A stretch of 64,000 nucleotides of DNA from Microbacterium sp. 67-17 (GCF_001898325.1 NZ_MKTR01000020.1:36153-100152), one strand, 5' to 3'. Shown: positions 7,654 through 17,049, numbered from the stretch's first letter. Made by a program: numbers and translations. The notes: generated by a model from the letters alone, not told the origin.

Positions 7654-8061
7654 TTACCGGCCGGGGAGCTTGCGCCAGGCGTTGGTGACGGCATACTTGG
7701 CGGATGCTGCGGCGCGGCCCACCGCTTCGGCCGCGTGCGCCGCAGAGTCAGACAGTGCGGCAGGCAGCTCGAACTCGAGGTCGTCCTCGGTGGTCAGGAA
7801 CGGCACCAGCCAATCGTCGACCTCGTCGAGGGGTTCTGGCGAAAGGCTGTAGTAGCGATGTTGCCCGTCCTCCCGAACTGATACGAGATGGGCATCGCGC
7901 AGCACCTTCAGGTGTTTGGACACAGTGGGCTGGCTGACACCGAGCTCACTCACGATCTGGGACACACTCGTACCCGAGTCGGACGCGGACTCGCGGTCGA
8001 GCAAGAGCCGCAGGATGTCGCGCCGGGTGCCGTCTGCGATCACGTCGAAGATGTCCGCCAT
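7654..8061 (-). CDS. ArsR-family winged-helix transcriptional regulator
   Basis: 135 residues from the ATG at 8061, beginning MADIFDVIADGTRRDILRLL, the standard N-terminal helix of ArsR-like repressors. The recognition region ELGVSQPTVSKHLKVLRDA and the wing REDGQHRYYSLS follow. No metal-binding cysteine cluster is seen in the recognition helix, so it is probably not a classical metal sensor. The C-terminal ~50 residues are Ala-rich helix. It is divergent from ktrB (104 bases between starts), making control of the potassium operon or autoregulation plausible, but this is inference. Confidence 0.85.
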   Translation of the reverse strand: MADIFDVIADGTRRDILRLLLDRESASDSGTSVSQIVSELGVSQPTVSKHLKVLRDAHLVSVREDGQHRYYSLSPEPLDEVDDWLVPFLTTEDDLEFELPAALSDSAAHAAEAVGRAAASAKYAVTNAWRKLPGR

Positions 8062-8165
8062 GTGTTCAGGGTAGTCGCGTGCGCGCCCGGCAGTAGCATG
8101 AGTGAGCGATCCGGCCGCCAGCGCTCCCGCGTGAGCCGCCGAGCAAGACACCAGGGAGGGTGGGG

Positions 8166-9602
8166 ATGTCCGAAGGCGTGCGTGCGACGCCGCATCCTCT
8201 GCGCACCCTGGGGCACCGCCTCTTCGAGTTGTTCCGCACCCTCGCTCAGAACTCACCGTCGCGGTTCGCGATCTTCGTGTTCGTCGGTCTGATCCTGATC
8301 TTCACGGGGCTCTTCTCCCTGCCGATAGCGTCGGCGAACGGTCAGGTGACGGCTTTTGCCGACGCGCTGTTCACGGCGGTCTCGACGATCTGTGTGACGG
8401 GCCTCGCGACCGTGAACATGGCCACCCACTGGTCACCGTTCGGGCACGTCCTGATCTTCATCGGCGTGCAGATCGGCGCGATGGGTGTCCTCACGCTCGC
8501 CTCCATCCTCGGGCTCGTGATCTCGCGACGACTGGGCCTGCGGGCAAAGCTCATCGCCGCGAGCGACACGAATCCCCTGCGCAGCCACGGCGGACCGGTC
8601 AATGAGAGCCAGACCGTGCGGCTGGGGGATATCGGCGCGCTACTGCGGGTGGTGGCCCTATCGACCCTCGTGATCGAATTCGTCGTCGCTGTCCTGCTGT
8701 ATCCCGGGATGCTGGCCTCGGGCATCGAATGGAATGTCGCGCTCTGGGAGGCGCCGTTCTACGCCGCGATGGCGTTCACGAACACCGGCTTCACCCCCAA
8801 CGTCGAGGGCGTCGGCGCCTTCGCCGACAACTACTGGGTCCTCCTCGTCCTGATGGGCGGGGTCTTCCTCGGGTCGATCGGGTTTCCCGTCATCTTCGCG
8901 CTGCGCCGGGAGCTCTGGCACATCCGTCGGTGGCCCCTCCACACCAAGCTCACCCTGATCACGACGACCACCCTGTTCGTGGTGGGCGGGCTCGTCTTCC
9001 TGGGGTTGGAGTTCAACAACCCGGCGACCCTCGGCAATCTGGATGCCGCCGACACCACGATGCAGTCGTTCTTTCTCTCGGCGATGACCCGATCGGGCGG
9101 ATTTGCGGTCCTCAATATGTCGGAGCTGAACGGATCGAGCCAGATCGTCGCGATGATGCTCATGTTCGTCGGCGGTGGATCGGCCTCCACGGCCGGCGGC
9201 ATCAAGGTGACCACACTGGCTGTCATCGCCCTCGCCGTCTGGTCAGAGGCGAAGGGACGCAATTCGACGCAGGTGTTCCGCCGCCGCATCCCGAGCGACG
9301 TCCTGCGGGTGGCGCTCTCGGTGCTCGCGTGGGGGTCGACGATCGTCGCCGTCTCGACGGTCATCATTCTGCAGATCACGAAGGCTGATGTCGCCTCGGT
9401 GCTGTTCGATGTCATCTCGGGTTTTGCCACGGTGGGCCTGTCGACCGGGCTGACCGAGACCCTGCCGGAGTCGGCGAAATACGTCCTCGCCGTGACGATC
9501 GTCATGGGACGCGTTGGTACAGTGACACTCGCCGCGGCCGTGGCCGCGACATCCCGTTCGCAGCTGTATTCGCTGCCCGTGGAAAGGCCCATCGTTGGTT
9601 GA
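8166..9602 (+). CDS. ktrB: Ktr/Trk potassium uptake channel subunit, copy 1
   Basis: 478 residues from the ATG at 8166, with a GGGAGGGTGGGG box; a GTG two codons upstream is possible. Four membrane-P-loop-membrane repeats carry filter sequences CVTGLATV, NTGFTPN, RSGGFAVL and TVGLSTGL, each with the conserved Gly that coordinates K+. It forms a dimeric channel gated by a KtrA ring. Its last codons overlap the next gene, the matching KtrA, by 8 bases. A second, inverted ktrB-ktrA pair lies just downstream. Confidence 0.95.
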   Translation: MSEGVRATPHPLRTLGHRLFELFRTLAQNSPSRFAIFVFVGLILIFTGLFSLPIASANGQVTAFADALFTAVSTICVTGLATVNMATHWSPFGHVLIFIGVQIGAMGVLTLASILGLVISRRLGLRAKLIAASDTNPLRSHGGPVNESQTVRLGDIGALLRVVALSTLVIEFVVAVLLYPGMLASGIEWNVALWEAPFYAAMAFTNTGFTPNVEGVGAFADNYWVLLVLMGGVFLGSIGFPVIFALRRELWHIRRWPLHTKLTLITTTTLFVVGGLVFLGLEFNNPATLGNLDAADTTMQSFFLSAMTRSGGFAVLNMSELNGSSQIVAMMLMFVGGGSASTAGGIKVTTLAVIALAVWSEAKGRNSTQVFRRRIPSDVLRVALSVLAWGSTIVAVSTVIILQITKADVASVLFDVISGFATVGLSTGLTETLPESAKYVLAVTIVMGRVGTVTLAAAVAATSRSQLYSLPVERPIVG

Positions 9603-10266
9603 GCGCATCCGAAGCGACTCCCCCGTCCTCGTCATCGGACTCGGCCGATTCGGCGCCGCCTGCGCCGGTGAACTCGACCGTCTCGAGCGCGAAGTCCTCG
9701 CGATCGATGAGAGCCTCGAGCTCGTCCAGAAGTGGTCGGAGCGGGTCACCCACACCGTGCAGGCAGACGCGCGAAACATCGACGCGCTCAAGCAGATCGG
9801 CGCGCAGGACTTCCAGGTAGCCGTCGTCGCGGTGGGCTCCTCGATCGAGGCGTCAGTGCTCATCACCGCGAACCTCGTGGACCTCAAGGTGCCGCAGATC
9901 TGGGCGAAAGCGGTATCCCAGTCGCACGGCAAGATTCTGGCGCGCGTCGGCGCGAACCACGTCATCTATCCCGAACGGGAAGCCGGTGAACGCGTCGCAC
10001 ACCTCGTGAGCGGGCGGATGCTGGACTTCATCCGTTTCGACGACGACTTCGTGCTCGCCAAGATGTACCCGCCGAAGTTCATCCGCGGCGTGGGACTGAA
10101 CGAATCGGGCGTGCGCTCGAAGTACAACGTCACGGTCGTGGGCGTCAAGAGCCCGGGCAAGCCCTTCCGCTACGCGGAGGCGAACACGGTGGTGACCAAC
10201 CACGACCTGATCATCGTGTCGGGAACCAACAGCGACATCGAGCGTTTCGCCGCCCTCGACCGCTAG
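9595..10266 (+). CDS. ktrA: KtrA-type RCK regulatory subunit of potassium channel, copy 1
   Basis: 223 residues. The Rossmann RCK_N domain opens with VLVIGLGRFG (GxGxxG) and the acidic residue of AIDES that binds the adenosine ribose; the RCK_C domain follows from about residue 140. KtrA octamers bind ATP/ADP or NAD(H) and cyclic di-AMP and gate KtrB. Translation appears to start at a TTG within the last codons of ktrB (ATCG-TTG-GTTGA), with no closer ATG or GTG before the Rossmann motif. The second copy in this window uses the same arrangement, which supports the choice. Confidence 0.92.
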   Translation: MVERIRSDSPVLVIGLGRFGAACAGELDRLEREVLAIDESLELVQKWSERVTHTVQADARNIDALKQIGAQDFQVAVVAVGSSIEASVLITANLVDLKVPQIWAKAVSQSHGKILARVGANHVIYPEREAGERVAHLVSGRMLDFIRFDDDFVLAKMYPPKFIRGVGLNESGVRSKYNVTVVGVKSPGKPFRYAEANTVVTNHDLIIVSGTNSDIERFAALDR

Positions 10267-10293
10267 CCAGCCGTCTCCGCGCCAGAACTCCTC

Positions 10294-10355
10294 CGCGAGG
10301 GGTCACAACACGCCGCTGAGTCGCGTGCACAGACGGCATGTTGCGACCCCTCGCG
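10294..10355. repeat. 62-bp near-perfect palindrome between convergent ktr operons
   Basis: Arms 10294-10315 and 10334-10355 are 22 bases long and complementary with two mismatches (CGCGAGGGGTC...), separated by 18 bases. It fills most of the 102-base gap between the two convergent ktrA genes. It may act as a bidirectional terminator. Its size and symmetry also resemble REP-like intergenic palindromes, but no second copy of this sequence was found in the window. Confidence 0.75.
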
Positions 10356-10368
10356 TGAGACATCAGCG

Positions 10369-11064
10369 TCAGCGCAACTGGGCGAAGGCCTCGACGCGAT
10401 CCGTGGGGCCGACGATCAGGATGCTGTCGCCGTGAGCGAGGACGGTCTCATTGTCGGCGTTCATCCACGTCTCCTCGGCGTGCTTGAAGGCGGTCACCGT
10501 GACGCCGTACTTGCGACGAAGCGTGGTCTGACCCAGGGGTGTCCCAACGATCAGGTCGGGAGTCGTGATCTTGGCAAGCGAGTATCCAGGCTCGATCTCG
10601 AGATAGTCCTTGGCCGCGCCTCGAACGAGGTGGGCGACCCGCCGCCCCATGTCCTTTTCGGGGTAGATCACGCGATGCACGCCGAGCTGCTCGAGGATGC
10701 GGCCGTGCTGATCGTCAACGGCCTTGGCCCAGATCACGGGAACCTTCATTTGGATGAGCAGGGATGCCGTGAGGATGGAGGCCTTGAGGTCCTGGCCGAT
10801 CGCAATGACGACGCGGTCGAACTCATCGACGGCGAGCTGACGCAGTACTTCCTCTTTGGTCGCGTCGGCGCGCACCACCTGCGTGAGTTCACCGTTGTGT
10901 GACTGGACGAGGTCTTCGTCGGTGTCAATGCCCAGGACTTCCGTACCAGCTGCCATGAGCTCCAGAGCCAGGGCGCTGCCGAAGCGCCCGAGCCCGATCA
11001 CCGCAACGGAGTCTGCCTCGGCGATGCGCCGGGAGGAGTCGGCAAAGAGGGCGAACCTAACCAA
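10369..11064 (-). CDS. ktrA: KtrA-type RCK regulatory subunit, copy 2
   Basis: 231 residues starting at a TTG at 11064 that overlaps the end of ktrB copy 2 by 8 bases. The order of motifs is the same as in copy 1: VAVIGLGRFGSALALEL, LGIDTDEDLV, then VPVIWAKAV and HRVIYPEKDMGRRVAHLV. The RCK_C domain occupies roughly residues 145-228. The two KtrA proteins are clearly paralogous but differ enough to suggest an old duplication or separate acquisition. It probably partners the adjacent KtrB copy 2. Confidence 0.92.
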   Translation of the reverse strand: MVRFALFADSSRRIAEADSVAVIGLGRFGSALALELMAAGTEVLGIDTDEDLVQSHNGELTQVVRADATKEEVLRQLAVDEFDRVVIAIGQDLKASILTASLLIQMKVPVIWAKAVDDQHGRILEQLGVHRVIYPEKDMGRRVAHLVRGAAKDYLEIEPGYSLAKITTPDLIVGTPLGQTTLRRKYGVTVTAFKHAEETWMNADNETVLAHGDSILIVGPTDRVEAFAQLR

Positions 11065-12424
11065 TGGCGGGCCTTTCCTTGGGAAGTTCATACAGGATGC
11101 GGCGCTCCCGTAGCGCGAGAGCCGATCCGAGGGTGAGGGGACCGAGGCGGCCGAGGAACATCAGGACGACGAGGACGATATCGCCGCCCGCCGGCAAGTC
11201 GGGAGTGATACCGGTACTCAAGCCGACGGTAGCGAATGCCGAGATCACCTCGAAGAGAATCTCGTCGAGACCGCGCCCTGTCATGATCATGAGCGTGATG
11301 GTGGCGACCATCACGGCGCCGAGCGCGACGAGAACGACGGTGATCGCCTGTCGGTGAACCGCGCGCGACAGGCGCTTGCCGAAGACGTTGACCGCTGCCT
11401 CGCCACGCAGTTCCGTCCACATGATGAAGAACAGCACGGCGAAGGTCGTGACCTTGATACCACCCGCTGTGCCCGCAGGGCCTCCCCCGATGAACATCAG
11501 CACGTCCATGCCGAGCCAGGTCTCGTCGTGCATCTGACCGATATCGACGGAGTTGAAACCGGCGGTGCGGGTCTGAACCGAGTGGAAGAAGCCCATCAAC
11601 ACCCGATCGGCGGGCGGGTAGGTGCCGAAGGTGCCCTCGTTGGACCATTCGATAACCGTGATGTACACCGTTCCGGCAACCAGCAGCACGGCAGTGCCCC
11701 AGAGCATGATGCGGGTGTTCATGCTCCAGTGCAGCGGCTTGCGAAACTCCTTTCGCAATTGGAGCAAGACGGGGAATCCGATCCCGCCGAGGATCACCGC
11801 GCCGCAGATGGGCAGCACGATGAACGGGTCAGCGGCGAAGGGAATGAGGTTGTCGGTGTAGAGCGCGAATCCCGCGTTGTTGAACGAGGAGACGGAGTGG
11901 AAAAGGGCGTGCCACGCTGCCTCGCCGAGGCCATAGCCGTAATGGAAGAAGAAGCGCGGAAAGAGAAAGACGAAGACGACAGCCTCGATCGCCAGCGACA
12001 TGAGCACGATGCCACGGACGAGACCCTTCACATCGCGGGTAGACAGTGCTCCCGCCTCGGCAGCTGCCGTCATGCGGGCCCGCACGCTGAACCGTCGGGC
12101 GATCAGCAGACCGACGAGGGACGCGAAAATCATGATCCCGAGGCCACCCAGCTGAATCAGCAGCATGATGACGACGAGCCCGAACCCGCTCCAGTGCGTC
12201 GCTGTGTCGAGCACCGTGAGGCCCGTGACGCACACCGCCGATGTCGCGGTGAACAGCGCATCCACGACGCTGGTGCTGCGGTCATCCGCCGCTGAGATCG
12301 GGAGGAGAAGCAGCACGGTGCCCGCGAGAACAGCGCCGGCGAAGCCGAACACGATCACCTGGGCCGGGTGGGGTCGCCACCAGCCTCGTCGCGTCGACGA
12401 CGTCAACGCCGCGCGGGAAGTCAC
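11057..12424 (-). CDS. ktrB: Ktr/Trk potassium uptake channel subunit, copy 2
   Basis: 455 residues from a GTG. There are four M1-P-M2 repeats with filters CVTGLTVL, NAGFALY, RTAGFNSV and TVGLSTGI, so all four K+-coordinating glycines are kept. It begins with an Arg/Pro-rich N-terminus before the first helix. The gene is on the opposite strand to copy 1 and the two operons converge. Having two Ktr systems may give different affinity or regulation, as in other bacteria with KtrAB and KtrCD. Confidence 0.95.
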   Translation of the reverse strand: MTSRAALTSSTRRGWWRPHPAQVIVFGFAGAVLAGTVLLLLPISAADDRSTSVVDALFTATSAVCVTGLTVLDTATHWSGFGLVVIMLLIQLGGLGIMIFASLVGLLIARRFSVRARMTAAAEAGALSTRDVKGLVRGIVLMSLAIEAVVFVFLFPRFFFHYGYGLGEAAWHALFHSVSSFNNAGFALYTDNLIPFAADPFIVLPICGAVILGGIGFPVLLQLRKEFRKPLHWSMNTRIMLWGTAVLLVAGTVYITVIEWSNEGTFGTYPPADRVLMGFFHSVQTRTAGFNSVDIGQMHDETWLGMDVLMFIGGGPAGTAGGIKVTTFAVLFFIMWTELRGEAAVNVFGKRLSRAVHRQAITVVLVALGAVMVATITLMIMTGRGLDEILFEVISAFATVGLSTGITPDLPAGGDIVLVVLMFLGRLGPLTLGSALALRERRILYELPKERPAIG

Positions 12425-12504
12425 GAACGAGAAGCATACGCCGGTGTCGCGCGGATCTGCGCTGACTCACGCCTCACCTGCTACGCGAGGGCAGGAGCGC
12501 AGTG

Positions 12505-13341
12505 TCAGGAGCCCGCAGCGAGTTCGCGCGAGCGCGCGAGCGCGGCATCCGTCGCCCGTCCGAAGAGGGCGCCCAGATCGGCATCCTGAAGCACCGCGAT
12601 CGCCCGCTCGGTCGTGCCCTTCGGGCTAGTCACCTGCCGGCGCAACTCTCTCGGGTCCTCTCCGGATGCCTCTAGCAGCGCGCCCGCGCCGATGAAGGTC
12701 TGCTCGACGAGCAGCCTTGCCTGCTCGGGTGTGAAGCCCTTGCCCTCGGCTGCCCGGGCCAACTCCTCGATGAGGAGGTAGACGTAGGCAGGTCCCGACC
12801 CCGAGATCGTGCCCAGGGCATCGATCTGCTCCTCGTCGACCTCGACGACGACCCCGACTGTCTCGAACAGGCCGCGCACTCTCGCGCGGTCAGCCTCGCT
12901 CGCGCGTGAGCCTGCCGCAAGTCCCGTGACGGCCCGGCTGACCAGGGCTGGTGTGTTCGGCATGGATCGCAGCACGGCGACGCTCTCGGGAAGCAACGCT
13001 TCATATGTCGCCGTCGTCACGCCGGCGGCCAGACTCACCACGATTGCCCCGGGCCGCAGCGACGGAGCGATCTCGCGCAGCAGGTCCGGGACCATCGCGG
13101 GCTTGACACCGACGAGAATCACGTCGGCTTCCGCGGCAGACAGGCGGTTACGCTCCGGGGATACCTCGAGTGCGTAGCTGCGGATACCCGGGAGGTCGGC
13201 GAGGACGGCGGCCTTTTGCCTCGAGCGGTTGGTCGCAATGACATCGGCTGAGCCGGATGCGGCGACCCCGCGCGCGATCGCACCCCCCATCGAACCTGCT
13301 CCGAGGACGGCGACGACGACGGACGGTGCAGAGGATGCCAT
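12505..13341 (-). CDS. proC: pyrroline-5-carboxylate reductase
   Basis: 278 residues, typical for ProC, which reduces pyrroline-5-carboxylate to proline with NAD(P)H. The Rossmann motif VLGAGSMGGAIARG is at the N-terminus. The dimer/substrate domain contains SGSGPAYVYLLIE (residues ~170-182) and the signature LRRQVTSPKGTTERAI near the C-terminus. It is monocistronic with the next gene on the opposite strand. Proline is also a compatible solute, so it fits the osmotic genes nearby, though proC is housekeeping. Confidence 0.96.
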   Translation of the reverse strand: MASSAPSVVVAVLGAGSMGGAIARGVAASGSADVIATNRSRQKAAVLADLPGIRSYALEVSPERNRLSAAEADVILVGVKPAMVPDLLREIAPSLRPGAIVVSLAAGVTTATYEALLPESVAVLRSMPNTPALVSRAVTGLAAGSRASEADRARVRGLFETVGVVVEVDEEQIDALGTISGSGPAYVYLLIEELARAAEGKGFTPEQARLLVEQTFIGAGALLEASGEDPRELRRQVTSPKGTTERAIAVLQDADLGALFGRATDAALARSRELAAGS

Positions 13342-13491
13342 GGCGTCATCCTAGGCGCGCACGTTCTGTCAATTTTCACGCTCGGCGTCTCCCTTCTCAC
13401 AGCACGGGCGGGCTATCGTCGGAGGAGTCGGCGCAACGCACGCGTCCCCGGCCTGGGCCACTCCAGAACACTCGAGAACCAAGGATCCGCT

Positions 13492-14604
13492 ATGACCCTT
13501 TTCGATGGCATTGTCTCTCGCACGATCGAGACTCCTCGGCTCGCCGTGAACATCCTGGAGCGCACCGAGGATGACCCGACGACACCCGCTGACCGAACTG
13601 TCGTGTTCGTGCACGGGAATGTGTCGTCTGCGCTGTTCTGGCAGGAGATCATGCAGGATCTGCCGTCCGATCTCCGCGTCATCGCGATCGATCTGCGTGG
13701 CTTCGGAGGAACCGAGAACCTGCCGGTGGACGCCACCCGCGGAGTCCGCGACTTCAGTGACGACGTGTTCGCAACGATGGAGGCTCTCGGCATCCCCACC
13801 GCACACTTCGTGGGCTGGTCGATGGGCGGCGGCGTCGTCATGCAGTACGCGATCGATCACCCCGTCCTCAGCCTGACGCTGCAGGCCCCGGTCTCGCCGT
13901 ACGGCTTCGGCGGCACGCGCCGTGACGGCAGCCGCCTGACCGACGACGATGCAGGCACCGGCGGCGGGGGCGGCAACCCCGACTTCGTCGAGCGGCTGAA
14001 CGCCGGCGACACGAGCGATGAGGCACAGACCTCGCCCCGCAGCGTCTTCCGCTCCGGCTACGTGGCTCCCGGCTACAGCAGCGAGAACGAGGACATCTGG
14101 GTGGCCTCGATGCTGACGACATCCACGGCATCCGGAAACTACCCCGGTGACGGCGTGCCCAGCGACAACTGGCCAGGCTTTGCCGCGGGGAGCGTCGGGG
14201 TGCTCAACACCATGGCGCCGAAGTACTTCAACACCTCATCGATCGTCGAGATCGAACCCAAGCCGCCGATCCTCTGGGTGCACGGGACGGCTGACGCGAT
14301 CGTGTCGGATGCCTCGTTCTACGACCTCAACCACCTCGGCGCTCTCGGCATCATCCCGGGCTGGCCCGGGGAGGATGTCGCTCCCGCCCAGCAGATGGTG
14401 TCGCAGACCCGTGACGTGCTCGAGGCTTACGCGGCGGCTGGCGGGCACGTCGAAGAGTTGAGCCTGGAGGGTGTTGGCCACTCACCGCACCTCGAGCGCC
14501 CCGTCGAGTTCCGCCACGCGCTGCTGCAGGTCATCGGCTACATCGGGCAGCCGCCGACCTCACTCCCCGCGACCGAGACGATCATCCTGCGCTCCGCCGA
14601 CTGA
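13492..14604 (+). CDS. alpha/beta-hydrolase
   Basis: 370 residues with a complete fold-type triad: oxyanion region VVFVHGNVSSALFW, nucleophile elbow GWSMGGG (residues ~107-113), acid in HGTADAIVSD and histidine in GVGHSPHLERP. There is no signal peptide. A Gly-rich, disordered-looking insertion (GTGGGGGNPDF) lies in the cap region. It resembles general esterase/epoxide-hydrolase-like proteins. The substrate is not predictable. It is divergent from proC with 150 bases between starts. Confidence 0.85.
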   Translation: MTLFDGIVSRTIETPRLAVNILERTEDDPTTPADRTVVFVHGNVSSALFWQEIMQDLPSDLRVIAIDLRGFGGTENLPVDATRGVRDFSDDVFATMEALGIPTAHFVGWSMGGGVVMQYAIDHPVLSLTLQAPVSPYGFGGTRRDGSRLTDDDAGTGGGGGNPDFVERLNAGDTSDEAQTSPRSVFRSGYVAPGYSSENEDIWVASMLTTSTASGNYPGDGVPSDNWPGFAAGSVGVLNTMAPKYFNTSSIVEIEPKPPILWVHGTADAIVSDASFYDLNHLGALGIIPGWPGEDVAPAQQMVSQTRDVLEAYAAAGGHVEELSLEGVGHSPHLERPVEFRHALLQVIGYIGQPPTSLPATETIILRSAD

Positions 14605-14645
14605 GCGGCACGAACCCGACACTCGACGGGCCTAGACTCCCGCTC

Positions 14646-15629
14646 ATGAGTGCATCGGGCGGTAATCGCGCCATCATTGCGGCGTTCCTCGCAAACATGG
14701 GCATCGCGCTGGCGAAGTTCGTCGCGTGGTTCGTTTCCGGATCGGCGTCGATGCTCGCCGAGGCCATCCACTCGGTGGCCGATTCCGGGAACCAGCTGCT
14801 GCTCCTGCTGGGCGGTCGTCAGTCGCGGCGTGCAGCCGACGCGGAGCATCCGTTCGGCTACGGCCGCGAGCGCTACGTGTACGCGTTCGTCGTCTCGATC
14901 ATCCTGTTCTCGGTCGGTGGGCTCTTCTCGATCTATGAGGGCATCGACAAGCTCACGCATCCTCACGAGCTCGAGAACGTGTGGGTGCCGGTCATCGTGC
15001 TGTTCATCGCGATCGGCCTTGAGTCGTTCTCACTGCGCACGGCGATTCGCGAGAGCAACCTCGTGCGCACCAAGAACCAATCGTGGGTATCGTTCGTCCG
15101 CCACGCGAAGGCTCCGGAACTGCCGGTCGTGCTGCTCGAGGATGTCGCGGCGCTGACCGGCTTGGTCTTCGCCCTCTTCGGCGTCGGGATGACGTGGCTG
15201 ACGGGCAACCCGGTCTACGACGCGATCGGAACCCTCCTCATCGGCACGCTGCTGATCCTGGTTGCCGTCACGCTCGGCATCGAGACCAAGAGCTTGCTCG
15301 TCGGCGAGGGCGCAACGCGCGCCGATCGAGACCGCATCGTCAGCGCGATCGAGAGCGGAGACGAGATCGAGCGCGTCATCCATCTGAAGACGTTGTACCT
15401 GGGCCCCGACGAACTCATGGTCGCCGGCAAGCTCGGGTTCACCTCCGACAAGACCCTCGGAGAGGTAGCCGCCGACATCGACGCCATCGAGGCACGGATC
15501 CGCGAGGTCGTCCCGATCGCGCGGGTGATCTATCTCGAGCCCGACATATACCACTCCCCAACTGAACCGATTGCCGACACCAGTGTGGCCGGGGCTTCGG
15601 CTCCCGACGGTACCCAGACCCACCCCTAG
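14646..15629 (+). CDS. cation diffusion facilitator (CDF) efflux transporter
   Basis: 327 residues with about six membrane segments. The first metal site appears as SMLAEAIHSVADSGNQ (His/Asp in helix 2). The helix-5 counterpart reads LLEDVAALTGLVFALFGVG, where Glu-Asp replace the usual His/Asp, as in the Mn/Fe-leaning branch. A cytoplasmic ferredoxin-like dimerisation domain covers residues ~215-305, ending in a polar tail. These antiporters export divalent cations such as Zn, Mn or Fe using protons. The metal specificity is not certain. Confidence 0.88.
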   Translation: MSASGGNRAIIAAFLANMGIALAKFVAWFVSGSASMLAEAIHSVADSGNQLLLLLGGRQSRRAADAEHPFGYGRERYVYAFVVSIILFSVGGLFSIYEGIDKLTHPHELENVWVPVIVLFIAIGLESFSLRTAIRESNLVRTKNQSWVSFVRHAKAPELPVVLLEDVAALTGLVFALFGVGMTWLTGNPVYDAIGTLLIGTLLILVAVTLGIETKSLLVGEGATRADRDRIVSAIESGDEIERVIHLKTLYLGPDELMVAGKLGFTSDKTLGEVAADIDAIEARIREVVPIARVIYLEPDIYHSPTEPIADTSVAGASAPDGTQTHP

Positions 15630-15639
15630 AAAGGCAGTC

Positions 15640-16569
15640 ATGGAGTATTGCGTCTTCACCGAGCCGCAGCAGGGGTTCTCGTACGCGCAGCAGCTGGTGA
15701 GCGCCCAGGCAACGGAGCGCCTCGGGTTCGATGGCTGGTTCCGCTCGGACCACTACCTCGCCATGGGCACCGGTGACCCGCTCTCCGGCCCGACGGATGC
15801 GTGGACGACCCTTGCCGGGCTCGCCCGGGAAACCGAGCGGGTTCGCCTGGGCACACTCGTCTCGCCGGTGACCTTCCGTCACCCCGGCGTCCTCGCCATT
15901 CAGGTGGCGCAGGTCGACGAGATGTCAGGCGGCCGCGCTGAGCTTGGCCTCGGAGCCGGGTGGTTCGAGCAGGAGCACGAGGCCTACGGCATCCCCTTCC
16001 CCGCGAGGCGATTCGACCTGTTCCAAGAGCAGCTCGAGGTGATCACCGGCCTCTGGGAAACGCCCGAAGGCCAGACGTTCGACCACGATGGCGCTGCCTA
16101 CCAACTGACTCAGTCACCAGCGCTGCCCAAGCCCGTGCAACCGCAGGTTCCCGTCATCATCGGCGGCGGGGGGCTCAAGCGCACCCCTGCGCTGGCGGCA
16201 CGATTCGCCACAGAGTTCAACATCGGCTTCCAACCCGAGGACAAGGTTGCCGACGCGTTCGAACGCGTGCTGCAGGCATGCGTCGACGCCGGGCGGGCCC
16301 CGGGTTCACTCAAGCTCTCGGTCGCGCTCCCCACCGTGGTCGGGCAGGACGATGCCACTCTCGACCGGAGACTGGCCGCGATCGGCCGGGATCGGGGCGG
16401 CGCCGAGGGCGAGGCGATGTTCGTCGGCGGCGCCGACGAGATCATCCCGAAGGTCGAGCGTCTGGCTGCGCTGGGCGCGACCCGGATCTACTTCCAGCAG
16501 GTCGATCTGACTGATCTCGACCAGCTCGAGGAGCTCGGGTCCGACATCCTCCCCCGCCTGCCCCGCTAG
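15640..16569 (+). CDS. LLM-class F420-dependent oxidoreductase
   Basis: 309 residues from the ATG at 15640, with AGAAAGG upstream; a longer reading would overlap the CDF gene. Luciferase-like TIM-barrel features include GFDGWFRSDHYL, LGTLVSPVTFRHPGVLA, GLGAGWFEQEHEAYGIPF and PVIIGGGGLKRTPALAA. Such proteins bind coenzyme F420 (or FMN) and transfer hydride to varied substrates; the F420 assignment follows from the actinobacterial family. It lies 10 bases after the CDF gene and may be co-transcribed. The substrate is unknown. Confidence 0.88.
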   Translation: MEYCVFTEPQQGFSYAQQLVSAQATERLGFDGWFRSDHYLAMGTGDPLSGPTDAWTTLAGLARETERVRLGTLVSPVTFRHPGVLAIQVAQVDEMSGGRAELGLGAGWFEQEHEAYGIPFPARRFDLFQEQLEVITGLWETPEGQTFDHDGAAYQLTQSPALPKPVQPQVPVIIGGGGLKRTPALAARFATEFNIGFQPEDKVADAFERVLQACVDAGRAPGSLKLSVALPTVVGQDDATLDRRLAAIGRDRGGAEGEAMFVGGADEIIPKVERLAALGATRIYFQQVDLTDLDQLEELGSDILPRLPR

Positions 16570-16581
16570 CGGCTTCCGCGA

Positions 16582-17049
16582 TCAGGCGTCGCGGCGGGCG
16601 GCGAAGAAGTCGCGCAGCACGGATGCCGCGGCATCCGCCTCCACTCCCGCGACCACTTCGGCGCGAACCGGCAGCCGGCGATCCCGGACGACGTCGTAGA
16701 GCGACCCGGCGGCTCCCGCCTTGTCGTCCCACGCACCGAAGACCAGCCGGGAGACATGTGCCTGGAGCAGGGCGCCGGCACACATGAGACATGGCTCGAG
16801 CGTCACGACCAGGGTGCATCCCTCGAGGTTCCAGGAACCCCGTGTCTGGGCTGCCTCACGCATCGCGACGACTTCGGCATGCGCTGTCGGATCGGTCGTC
16901 GCCTCGCGTGTGTTTCGACCCTCTCCGATGATCACCCCTGTCTCATCGAGAACGACGGCGCCGACCGGAACCTCGCCGGCTCCTCCGGCATCGCGCGCGA
17001 GCTCGAGCGCGCGGCCCATCGCCGTGCGGTCGGTGTCGGCGTGGGTCAC
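16582..17049 (-). CDS. tadA: tRNA-specific adenosine deaminase
   Basis: 155 residues. The zinc site is explicit: HAE (residues ~66-68, with the catalytic Glu) and PCLMC (residues ~96-100). [10 protein letters not shown] and the downstream [14 protein letters not shown] match TadA, which converts wobble adenosine 34 to inosine in tRNA-Arg(ACG), an essential step. It starts 29 bases from the divergent upp. A broader nucleoside deaminase role is less likely, given the length and motif spacing. Confidence 0.93.
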   Translation of the reverse strand: MTHADTDRTAMGRALELARDAGGAGEVPVGAVVLDETGVIIGEGRNTREATTDPTAHAEVVAMREAAQTRGSWNLEGCTLVVTLEPCLMCAGALLQAHVSRLVFGAWDDKAGAAGSLYDVVRDRRLPVRAEVVAGVEADAAASVLRDFFAARRDA

